From: Arthrobacter sp. NtRootA1
GTDB taxonomy: Bacteria > Actinomycetota > Actinomycetes > Actinomycetales > Micrococcaceae
Length of the DNA: 64,000 bases
Direction: 5' to 3'
Assembly (NCBI RefSeq): GCF_019976975.1
Contig: NZ_AP024630.1
Location: forward strand, 2,480,001 to 2,544,000
How positions within the stretch are numbered: the stretch's first letter is position 1; the number at the start of each line of letters is the position of its first letter. Positions 8,265-15,261 of this stretch are shown here, in pieces. The notes below the pieces were generated by a model. It made no database searches, was not told the origin of the DNA, and saw only the letters and a list, made by a program, of their open reading frames with translations. The position numbers and the translations under genes were made by a program.

Positions 8265-9824
8265 ATGACCGCCATGGCCATGCGTCGCCGCCTCGGCGCC
8301 CGGGAACTGCTTGAGCACATGCTCGACGCCGGCACCTTCGTTTCGTGGGACAGTCCGGTGCGTGGGGTGGTGGGCCTTTCTGCCGCACCGGGATACGCAG
8401 CAGACCTGATAGCCGCAGCGGAGAAATCCGGCAGCGACGAGTCAGTCCTCACCGGCGAGGGCAGGATACGGAACCATCGCGTCGCCGTCGTGGTCTCCGA
8501 TTTCGCTTTCCTGGCCGGCTCGATCGGGCGGGATGCGGCACGAAGGCTCGTTGCCGCCGTCGAACGCGCAACCCAACTCGGCCTGCCGCTCGTGGCCATG
8601 CCCGCTTCCGGCGGGACCCGCATGCAGGAAGGAACCAGCGCCTTCCTGGCCATGGTGGAAATCGTTGCCGCCGTCCAGGCCCACCGCGACGCCGGGCTTC
8701 CTTACCTCGTCTACCTGCGGCACCCGACCACAGGGGGAGTCATGGCATCCTGGGGCTCGCTGGGGCACGTGACCACGGCGGAACCGGGCGCCCTGCTGGG
8801 TTTCCTTGGCCCGCGCGTTTACGAGGCACTTCATGGCGAAGCTTTCCCGCCCGGTGTCCAGACCGCCGAGAATCTGTTCGATCACGGGCACGTGGATGCC
8901 GTGGTTCCTCCCGAGGGGCTCAGTGACTACTTTGCCCGCGTGCTGGATCTATTGCGGGCGCGGAGCAGTGGTTCATCAAGTGCTGCTGTTGCCGGACTTG
9001 GGCAAGCTGCCGGGCTTGGGCAAGCGGCCGCGCCCGAAACCCAACAAACCGGCGCGTGGGACGCAGTGCAGCGATCCCGCGATCCCTTGAGGCCCTCAAC
9101 CGAGGAACTGCTCCGTGACGGTGCCGGCGACGTGGTTCTCCTGCGGGGTGCCGGCGACGGTGCCAAGGAGAACGGGATGCTCGTGGCCCTGGCCCGTTTC
9201 GGTAACACGTCCTGCGTGGTGGTCGGTCATCAGCGTCACGGTGCTTCGGGGAAATCCATGGGACCGGCCTCCCTAAGGGACGCCCGACGCGGAATCCGTC
9301 TTGCCAAAGACCTCAGGCTTCCCCTGGTGACCGTCATCGATACCCCCGGAGCAGCCCTATCCAAGGAAGCCGAAGAAGGCGGGCTCGCTGCGGAGATCGC
9401 CCGGGCGCTCTACGACCTCCTTGGATTGGGAACCCCCACTCTGTCCGTCTTACTCGGCCAGGGGACCGGCGGGGGAGCCTTGGCCCTGTTGCCCGCGGAC
9501 CGTACCCTTGCCGCCCGGAACGCCTGGCTTGCTCCCTTGCCTCCCGAAGGCGCGTCCGTCATCGTCCACCGGACCACGTCGCACGCCCCGGCGCTCGCAG
9601 AAAGCCAAGGCATCACGGCCGCTGCGCTCGCGGGCAGGGGAGTGGTGGACGTGGTGTTGGAGGAACGCCCCGATGCCGCCCAGGAACCCGTGGACTTCTG
9701 CCGACGCATGGGTGAGGTGATCGGCGTCGAACTTCAAGCGCTGGCCGGTTCGGGAGCGCTGGCCGGTTCGGGATTCCCACGGCTGCAGGCCCGCCGCGCG
9801 CGGTACCGCGCCCTGGTCTCGTAG
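8265..9824 (+). CDS. Fused AccD/AccA-like carboxyltransferase
   Basis: The protein is 519 aa with two crotonase-type carboxyltransferase halves. The N-terminal half (about 1-235) is AccD-like, with PASGGTRMQEG but no visible zinc finger. The C-terminal half (about 265-515) is AccA-like, with TVIDTPGAALSKEAEE and GTGGGALAL. The halves are joined by a linker holding a tandem repeat (GLGQAAGLGQAA); a second short repeat (ALAGSGALAGSG) is near the C-terminus. No biotin carboxylase or BCCP gene is nearby. It may be the CT component of an acyl-CoA carboxylase, or a biotin-independent malonyl-CoA decarboxylase-like enzyme. Confidence 0.82.
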   Translation: MTAMAMRRRLGARELLEHMLDAGTFVSWDSPVRGVVGLSAAPGYAADLIAAAEKSGSDESVLTGEGRIRNHRVAVVVSDFAFLAGSIGRDAARRLVAAVERATQLGLPLVAMPASGGTRMQEGTSAFLAMVEIVAAVQAHRDAGLPYLVYLRHPTTGGVMASWGSLGHVTTAEPGALLGFLGPRVYEALHGEAFPPGVQTAENLFDHGHVDAVVPPEGLSDYFARVLDLLRARSSGSSSAAVAGLGQAAGLGQAAAPETQQTGAWDAVQRSRDPLRPSTEELLRDGAGDVVLLRGAGDGAKENGMLVALARFGNTSCVVVGHQRHGASGKSMGPASLRDARRGIRLAKDLRLPLVTVIDTPGAALSKEAEEGGLAAEIARALYDLLGLGTPTLSVLLGQGTGGGALALLPADRTLAARNAWLAPLPPEGASVIVHRTTSHAPALAESQGITAAALAGRGVVDVVLEERPDAAQEPVDFCRRMGEVIGVELQALAGSGALAGSGFPRLQARRARYRALVS

Positions 9825-9837
9825 CCCCGTGCGTTGA

Positions 9838-9888
9838 GGGGCCTGCTCTGCGTTCTAACCCGTGGCTTTGGGACGCAGAGCGGGCCCC
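9838..9888. terminator. Stem-loop between convergent genes
   Basis: The left arm GGGGCCTGCTCTGCGT (from 9838) pairs with ACGCAGAGCGGGCCCC (ending 9888), with one G-T wobble in 16 bp. It directly follows the carboxyltransferase stop at 9824. No long T-tract is present, so it may be an L-shaped actinobacterial terminator serving both convergent genes. Confidence 0.6.
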
Positions 9889-10024
9889 GCAACAGGAGGT
9901 TTGTCAGGCGCTTGCCACGTCCTGGACCTCACCAACGTGACCACGTTGCTTGAAAGGGCAAAGACAACGACGGCGACTACTGAACCAAGAAGCGTGTCGA
10001 AGATGCGTGCTTCCAGTGTTGGCC

Positions 10025-10774
10025 TTAATCGTCGAAATGGTTTACGGGTGCCGTGGTGGTGCCGTTGCGTTCGGCGATGATGCTCCCGGCGACGTCGTGG
10101 AGTTTTTGGTTCCGATTCTGGGATGCCTGGTGAAGGAACGCGAAAGCTTCTTCCTGGGTGCAGTTGTTCTCGGCCATGATGATCCCGGTCGATAGATCGA
10201 TGACGGTGCGGCGGGCCATGGCGGCTTTGAGATCTTCGGTGAGCAAATCAGCTGTGGCGATCCGCAACGCCAGCCGCAACGCCTGACCGGCCATGTCCGC
10301 GAAGACCATGGCTTCGTTCACTACGTCCTTGGTGAAGGCCCCCGCTTCGGGGGCGAAGAAATTCAGGGCCGCTGAGGCGTCGTGGCCCAGCTCCAGTGGT
10401 GCCGCGAGGACACTACGCGCACCGGCCTCAGCGATAGTGCTGGTGTACTTGGGCCACGGATTATCGGCGCTGGTGTCAGCCACCACCACTGGCTGGCCGG
10501 TTTGGAGTGTTTCCAGGGCTGGGCCGTCGCCCAGGCCCTGTTCAATCCCATCCCAGAGGATCGCCTCGTCGCTGCTCCCGGCCAGGGTCACGGCCCGCTT
10601 CCGGCGCCATAGAGTGACTGCGCATTCGATCCTGATCTGCGTGGCGCGGCTTAAAGTCGCAGCCGCACAGCGCGTCATTCCGTCCAGAAAGGACTTGACG
10701 TCATCGGTACCAGCGATGAGTTGGTGAAGTCGCTGGAAGTTTTCGTGCTGCTCCTCAGTGTCCACATCCAGCAT
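10025..10774 (-). CDS. GAF-ANTAR domain RNA-binding regulator
   Basis: The protein is 249 aa from the ATG at 10774; a TTG at 10801 would add 9 residues. A GAF-like sensor domain (about 10-165) is followed by a C-terminal ANTAR domain (about 170-235; RTVIDLSTGIIMAENN, then QEEAFAFLHQASQNRN). ANTAR domains bind paired-hexaloop RNA and act as antiterminators. GAF-ANTAR proteins are common stress or signal regulators in actinobacteria. The target RNA is not evident here. The small gene upstream on the same strand may be co-transcribed. Confidence 0.88.
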   Translation of the reverse strand: MLDVDTEEQHENFQRLHQLIAGTDDVKSFLDGMTRCAAATLSRATQIRIECAVTLWRRKRAVTLAGSSDEAILWDGIEQGLGDGPALETLQTGQPVVVADTSADNPWPKYTSTIAEAGARSVLAAPLELGHDASAALNFFAPEAGAFTKDVVNEAMVFADMAGQALRLALRIATADLLTEDLKAAMARRTVIDLSTGIIMAENNCTQEEAFAFLHQASQNRNQKLHDVAGSIIAERNGTTTAPVNHFDD

Positions 10775-10839
10775 TGTAGAAGCGGGTATTAACCGGGGCA
10801 AGACGGATGAGGGGCCCTTTTTTGGTCCGGGATTTCGCT

Positions 10840-11052
10840 TCAGTTCGGGGCGCTGATTTCCTCGACGGCGGCCTCCAAAGCCAGCTTGTCGGAGGCGCTG
10901 AAAGGTGCCAATCCGTGGACATAGGCGTCCAGATCCAGCACATCGGCGTTGCCGCCCATGCTCCAGAACGAGACCCAGAGATCGTTGACCGTCGTGCTGG
11001 TGGTGTCCAGCACGGCAAGCGCGACCCGACGCGCTTCCTCCACAACGCCCAT
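10840..11052 (-). CDS. Small conserved-looking protein, 70 aa
   Basis: The ORF is best started at the ATG at 11052 (MGVVEEARRVALAVLDTT), although the frame is open to 11115. The composition is acidic and amphipathic (ALEAAVEEISAP at the end) and coding-like. It lies 65 nt before the GAF-ANTAR gene on the same strand. I recall similar small hypothetical proteins in Arthrobacter, but no function is known to me. No clear ribosome-binding site is seen. Confidence 0.55.
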   Translation of the reverse strand: MGVVEEARRVALAVLDTTSTTVNDLWVSFWSMGGNADVLDLDAYVHGLAPFSASDKLALEAAVEEISAPN

Positions 11053-11468
11053 GCTAGGAACTGCTTCCCCGTCAAAGCAAGAGAAACCGCACTTCAACAC
11101 CGCTTGCCAGCTCAAATGCGCGCTATTAAGAAGCGTCCTTGTCGGAATGCTCCGTCAGCGGCGTAAGGCGCTGGAACATCAAACGCGTGAATCTCTCATC
11201 CGATTGCTCCCATGTCTAACGCCGATAAGCGTCGTCCTGTCGTCGTGCCGGTGCGGAAGGTCCTGTCATGATGCTCGGTGTCGCTTCGTGCCATCGAGCA
11301 GGCAATCTGCGGAGAAGGCTGCCCCAACCAACGGTATCTGCCGAGTGGTGAATATCTACCATGTATATAGAGTCCACTACTAGTCGTCATGTGTGGAGCG
11401 GCCACGATCCCGGCCCCGGGAGCTTGTCAGTTGAGCTGCGGGCCCAAACACTTAGTCCTGGCTGCTGA
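11053..11468. other. Gene-poor stretch
   Basis: No convincing coding frame is seen in either strand across about 415 bp. There is a 19-codon ORF at 11212-11271 (MSNADKRRPVVV...) with no supporting context, and an AT-rich patch near 11345-11385 unlike its surroundings. The stretch directly precedes the decayed toxin-antitoxin pair and may be degraded sequence. Confidence 0.4.
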
Positions 11469-11666
11469 AGGCGGCGTCGAAGCTGGTTTGGTCGTGCTGT
11501 TTCCCAGTGGCTGGCGGACGAGGAACATACCTCCAAGTCAGCGTTGCTCTTGCAGGGGGCCGAGCGGGTCCTGCAGCGACACGCGCGCCGGCGTGAGATC
11601 AGTGAGGGCCTGGATGTCGTCGTGGGCCATGACGCCGAGTTGCTGACCCGCCTTGAGGACGCGTGA
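11469..11666 (+). pseudogene. Probable antitoxin remnant upstream of a Doc-like toxin
   Basis: The frame is open from just after an in-frame stop (11466-11468) to TGA at 11664-11666. It ends in a charged helical stretch (QWLADEEHTSKSALLLQGAE, then AERVLQRHARRREISEGLD). No good start codon or ribosome site is visible, so the N-terminus seems lost. The stop overlaps the GTG of the next frame as GTGA, the coupling typical of type II toxin-antitoxin operons. Family identity is uncertain. Confidence 0.42.
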
Positions 11667-11803
11667 CCGTGTACCTCGACATTGAGGACGCCTTGCACGT
11701 AGCCAAACGCAACAAGCAGCCGGCACAAACAACTACCGGCTTTGTAAGCACTGCCGCCTGCTCAGCACCGCTCACTTTGGCCGTTGTATCAGCCATTCCA
11801 TAA
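11663..11803 (+). pseudogene. Truncated Doc/Fic-like toxin remnant, 46 codons
   Basis: The frame starts with GTG overlapping the previous stop (GTGA) and begins MTVYLDIEDALHVAKR. This resembles the N-terminus of death-on-curing (Doc) toxins, which are normally about 120-130 aa. After about 16 residues the resemblance ends and the frame stops at 11803, inside the 3' end of the convergent NmrA-like gene. The catalytic Fic motif is absent, so the toxin should be dead. Confidence 0.45.
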
Positions 11804-12647
11804 TCGTCCGGGCCTCGGGCAGGATCTCGCGCGTTGCCTGCGTACTCATGTCGAACTGCCCGGTCCGCAGCCATCGCCACATGGTGGTGAGGTCCTTCCC
11901 GACGAACCGTTCAAACAACTTCTCCGGCATTGGCAACCCACGGGGCTTTCGTCCGGTCCGTTCCTGCCATAGAGTGCGGCACTCGTCTATTGACCGCACG
12001 TCCGACGCCAGTCCCAGCACCGCCCCGCTCCACCGTTCGGGGTCGGCGAACATCCGGGCGGCGATGGCACCCAGATCGTCAACGCACAGCCAGCCCAGCG
12101 GCCGGGTGGGGCCCATCAGCTTTGGCATCAGGTGCCAGGTGGAAAACTGTGGGTAGTAACCTTTGTCCGTCATCAGTTCCATGAACGCCATCGGCCGGAG
12201 CACGGTGAGTGGCAGTCCGAGTTCGCGAAAGCGCCGGGCGATGACCAGCTTTGAGTCCCAGGAGCCGACGCCTGTCGGCTGGTCGCTGACTCCTGCCGCC
12301 CCGTACACCACATGGCGTATGCCCGCTTCAGCTGCGGCCTCCGCCACGTTGCTACCTTGCCGGACTTCGGCGTCGATTCCACTGGTCATGGGATTCTGGA
12401 CGTTGAAAAGCCCGTAGGCCCCTTCGAACGGTGTCCGAAGAGAGCCGGGATCCTCGGTGTTCGCCTGCTGGACCTCGGCGCCGAGCGCGCGCAGGGCCTG
12501 CGAAGCGTCGCTGGACGGATTTCGGGTCAGGGCGCGCACCTGCCACCCGTCTTTGAGGAGGTGACGGACCACGGCCGATCCCTGCCGGCCGGTCGCACCG
12601 ACCACTGCCACCACACCCGGAGTGCCCCTGCCCGAGGAAAAAGCCAT
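11772..12647 (-). CDS. NmrA-like NAD(P)-binding protein
   Basis: The protein is 291 aa. The N-terminal Rossmann motif is VVAVVGATGRQGSAVVRHLL, followed by a typical NmrA/atypical short-chain dehydrogenase pattern (VRALTRNPSS; then HVVYGAAGVSD and LTVLRPMAFMELM). The family includes NADP sensors and reductase-like proteins; the YxxxK catalytic pair is not obvious, so either role is possible. It is monocistronic and its 3' end overlaps the Doc remnant by 32 bp. Confidence 0.85.
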   Translation of the reverse strand: MAFSSGRGTPGVVAVVGATGRQGSAVVRHLLKDGWQVRALTRNPSSDASQALRALGAEVQQANTEDPGSLRTPFEGAYGLFNVQNPMTSGIDAEVRQGSNVAEAAAEAGIRHVVYGAAGVSDQPTGVGSWDSKLVIARRFRELGLPLTVLRPMAFMELMTDKGYYPQFSTWHLMPKLMGPTRPLGWLCVDDLGAIAARMFADPERWSGAVLGLASDVRSIDECRTLWQERTGRKPRGLPMPEKLFERFVGKDLTTMWRWLRTGQFDMSTQATREILPEARTIMEWLIQRPK

Positions 12648-12963
12648 AGCTTAGTATCCCATTCGGGCCGAGGATTTGACCTGGCACGGAAGGAACAGCC
12701 CACGCCCCGTCCGGGCGGATGAGAGCGACGGTCACGTGAGCTTCATCCGCCGCCCCGGCGGCCGGAGCGGATGGCGCGGGTGGTCGCGACTGGACAAAAA
12801 AGAGAGTGCGGACAATGTCCACACCTTCCACCTCAGGCTGCGTCGTCAGCCACCGGACTGTGCCGAGTTCCGCATATTTCCGCCACTTCCCAGCAATGAC
12901 GTGGCTGGGACTCGCGTTCGAGTCCCACCTCGGGCACGGCAAACCGGCTGTAATGTGAGCCAC
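12648..12963. other. Intergenic region without a gene
   Basis: A plus-strand frame is open through this region into the beta-propeller gene, but its translation lacks protein character and runs through the tRNA-like hairpin at 12907-12937. I therefore treat it as non-coding. It should hold the divergent promoters of the NmrA-like gene and the beta-propeller gene; I see no clear consensus promoter. Confidence 0.5.
12907..12937 (+). repeat. tRNA-3'-end-like sequence and perfect hairpin
   Basis: Positions 12916-12937 (GTTCGAGTCCCACCTCGGGC plus AC) look like the T-loop through acceptor end of a tRNA, perhaps tRNA-Leu. The 5' part of a tRNA gene is missing. The same stretch overlaps a perfect hairpin, GGGACTCG-CGTT-CGAGTCCC (12907-12926). 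The last 10 bp, CCTCGGGCAC, recur at 14639-14648 just after the beta-propeller gene. It could be a relic attachment site or only a stem-loop. Confidence 0.4.
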
Positions 12964-14634
12964 ATGCGCAGGTATCTGGCTCGTATCGGCATCGCCCTGG
13001 TTATCGCCCTCACGTTCGTCGCCGCTGCTGCTCGAGGCGGTAGCCTTGCGATGGCAGCTCCAGAGGTGAGCGACTGGATTGGGGTTGGCGACTCCGCGTC
13101 CGCGGTTGCCTACGACCAGACGACACGGACACTTTTCGTGGGCGCAGACGGAGCCATCTCCGTTCTGAAGGACGGTGTCCCGATGAGCAAGATCGCCGTC
13201 GCTGCGAAGTCTATGGCCGTGAATCCGGTGACGCACACGGTGTACGCGCTCGAATCAACACGCAACGCCGTCGCGGTCATCGATGGAACAACCGTGACGG
13301 CCACTATTCCGATTCCTGAGGGGTCGCAGGATCTGGCACTGGACCCAGGCACCGGCAAGATCTACATCGCCAGCGGAATGGTGGGTGTGACTGTCATTGA
13401 GGGCGATAAGGTCACTGGCACGATCGCCTTGAAGGATGAGGGGTACGTGTGGTCGATCGCTGTGGACAGCTCCACGCACGCCGTGTACGCAGGCAACTAT
13501 TCCAAGGCCACGGTTTCGGTCATTGTCGATGGTGCCGTCACGAAAACCATCCCGGCGGCAAGCGGTTGGTCTATTGCTGTCGATTCGGTAACCCATGACG
13601 TTTACGTTCCAGGCGAGTTCAACAAGAAAGTCCTAGTGATCAACGGCGGAGCGGTGGTGCGGGCGATTGATGTTCCCTTTCCACGGGATGTTGCGGTGGA
13701 TTCATCAACCCACACCGCGTACGTGGCAAGTCCCGATCTCCACACGGTTTCCGTAATTCATGGCAGTGCGGTGTCCTCTCTAGTTTCGTTTCACAAACCC
13801 GGTCGACCCGTGGTGGACCCGGTATCACACTCTGTCTATGTCCCCTCGCCGGTCGGAGCAGTAGCGGTTATCCGGGACCCTTCCAACCGGGACTTCACCT
13901 CGGACGGTCGAATTGACGTTTTGGCCCGTGACGGCAATGGAGGGCTTTGGCTTTACCCCAGCAACGGTTCTGGCGGTTGGTTTGCCTCTGGACGCGTTGG
14001 CCAGGGCTGGAACTCCATGACAGCCATCATCGCCGGGGGTGACTTCAACACCGACGGTCGGGCCGACGTGTTGGCCTGCGACTCTGCCGGGTTGTTGTGG
14101 TTATACCCGGGGGATGGGGATGGCGGCTGGCTTCCACGTTTTCAAGTGGGGCAAGGCTGGCAGTCGATGACGGCCCTTGCCGGCGCGGGGGACTTCGACG
14201 GCGACGGCTTCCCCGACGTCCTTGCCCGGGACCCCGGCGGAGACCTCTGGTTGTATCCAGGCAACGGGACTGGGGGTTGGTTCCCCAGGAGCAAAGTCGG
14301 TCAGCAATGGAACGGCATGACGACGATCCTTGGAGCCGGTGACCTGAACGCGGACGAGGAGCCTGATGTCCTGGCCCGGGACTCGGCAGGTCTGCTGTGG
14401 GTATACCCCGGCGACGGTGCCGGCGGTTGGCTTCCCCGGTTCCAGTCAGGGCAGGGCTGGAACGTCATGAGCGCCATTATGGTCCCGGGGGACTTCACCG
14501 GGGATGGCCGGCCCGACCTGCTTGCACGGGACAGCACCGGCATACTTTGGCTCTATCCGGAAGCCGGCGACTACGGCTGGATGCCTAGAATCCAGGTCGG
14601 CCAAGGCTGGAACGTCATGAACGCCATCATTTAA
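12964..14634 (+). CDS. Secreted hybrid beta-propeller protein (YVTN-like plus FG-GAP/VCBS-like repeats)
   Basis: The protein is 556 aa, starting at the ATG at 12964. Residues 1-31 form a Sec signal peptide (RRY, hydrophobic core, AMA-AP cleavage region). Residues about 35-310 contain repeats of about 40 aa (AVDSSTHTAYVAS type) resembling YVTN/NHL propellers. Residues about 312-556 contain five repeats of about 46-48 aa (GDFNTDGRADVLACDSAGLL, WLYPGDG, VGQGW) with Asp-rich FG-GAP/VCBS-like calcium loops. It is probably an extracellular binding or adhesion protein. It is flanked by two copies of a 10-bp sequence. Confidence 0.85.
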   Translation: MRRYLARIGIALVIALTFVAAAARGGSLAMAAPEVSDWIGVGDSASAVAYDQTTRTLFVGADGAISVLKDGVPMSKIAVAAKSMAVNPVTHTVYALESTRNAVAVIDGTTVTATIPIPEGSQDLALDPGTGKIYIASGMVGVTVIEGDKVTGTIALKDEGYVWSIAVDSSTHAVYAGNYSKATVSVIVDGAVTKTIPAASGWSIAVDSVTHDVYVPGEFNKKVLVINGGAVVRAIDVPFPRDVAVDSSTHTAYVASPDLHTVSVIHGSAVSSLVSFHKPGRPVVDPVSHSVYVPSPVGAVAVIRDPSNRDFTSDGRIDVLARDGNGGLWLYPSNGSGGWFASGRVGQGWNSMTAIIAGGDFNTDGRADVLACDSAGLLWLYPGDGDGGWLPRFQVGQGWQSMTALAGAGDFDGDGFPDVLARDPGGDLWLYPGNGTGGWFPRSKVGQQWNGMTTILGAGDLNADEEPDVLARDSAGLLWVYPGDGAGGWLPRFQSGQGWNVMSAIMVPGDFTGDGRPDLLARDSTGILWLYPEAGDYGWMPRIQVGQGWNVMNAII

Positions 14635-14814
14635 GCCCCCTCGGGCACGTGTCGTCACTGGTCACCGTGAGAGTCGTTTATTTGCATGTTTTTGGAATAA
14701 CATCCCGGACTTGACATGACGCGGAATGGGGCGAGCGGGGGAGTGCCCCGTACACGCGTGTCCCACTTCCAAGGACGTACGGCTGTGACACGCAAGCAGT
14801 CATAGGTGAGTGAT
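14635..14814. promoter_or_regulatory. Intergenic region with a possible promoter
   Basis: A TTGACA at 14711-14716 could be a -35 element for the VOC gene. GGGGC (14728-14732) and GCCCC (14745-14749) form a weak stem, and ACACGCGTGT (14751-14760) is a palindrome. A copy of CCTCGGGCAC is at 14639-14648. None is proven. Confidence 0.35.
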
Positions 14815-15192
14815 GTGATCGGCTCCCAATATGCTCGGTTCATGATCGGGAGCGTTGATGAAGTGGTCGTTGACTGTCAGAACCCTGCCGCGCTTGCGCG
14901 GTTTTGGTCGTCGATTCTTGGTGGTACACCCGTACACCGAAGTGATGACTGGTCGTATATCGACCCGCCGGGCTGGACGCGGCTAGCCTTCCAACGGGTA
15001 CCTGAGGTGAAGCAGCTCAAGAACCGGCTGCACATTGATGTCCTTGTGAAGGACGTGGCGCAAGCTTCCGATGAGGCTGCTGCCCTTGGCGCTGTCAGGG
15101 TTGGCGCGATTCATGTGGATGGTCCTGGGACCTTCCAGGTGCTCCTGGACCCAGAGGGCAACGAGTGGTGCGTGGTCCGCCCAAACACCTAG
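14815..15192 (+). CDS. VOC/glyoxalase-like protein
   Basis: The protein is 125 aa from the GTG at 14815 (AGGTGAG just upstream); a GTG at 14806 and an ATG at 14842 are alternatives. One vicinal-oxygen-chelate domain is visible (EVVVDCQNPAALARFWSSIL, then DPEGNEWCVVRP at the end). Such proteins are small dioxygenase, lyase or resistance-like enzymes, or ligand binders. It is monocistronic and followed by a stem-loop. Confidence 0.8.
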   Translation: MIGSQYARFMIGSVDEVVVDCQNPAALARFWSSILGGTPVHRSDDWSYIDPPGWTRLAFQRVPEVKQLKNRLHIDVLVKDVAQASDEAAALGAVRVGAIHVDGPGTFQVLLDPEGNEWCVVRPNT

Positions 15193-15204
15193 TACCCATT
15201 TGCG

Positions 15205-15223
15205 CCCCGCCTGTCGTGCGGGG
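15205..15223 (+). terminator. Stem-loop after the VOC gene
   Basis: CCCCGC-CTGTCGT-GCGGGG is a perfect 6-bp stem 12 nt after the VOC stop, between convergent genes. There is no T-tract. Confidence 0.45.
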
Positions 15224-15261
15224 GAATGGGGCGGCACCGACTAGGCGCTGACACACCTTCT

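Noticed and set aside
8985..9030. Short tandem repeats as a possible CRISPR array
   Set aside because: Only two units, in frame, inside a coding sequence, with no spacers. I saw no CRISPR-like array anywhere in the window.
10811..10830. GGGGCCC followed by a T-run near 10820 as a box or terminator
   Set aside because: Half-site spacing is wrong for a box, and no stem of useful length forms.
11251..11264. GTGCGGAAGGTCCT as another DevR-like box
   Set aside because: The first half-site is poor, it is about 200 nt from the nearest start, and no matching -10 was found; it lies outside the stress block.
11212..11271. A 19-codon ORF starting MSNADKRRPVVV
   Set aside because: No ribosome site, neighbour or recognisable family supports it.
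12676..12963. An upstream plus-strand extension of the beta-propeller frame
   Set aside because: The translation before the signal peptide lacks protein character, runs through the tRNA-like hairpin, and would place the signal peptide internally.
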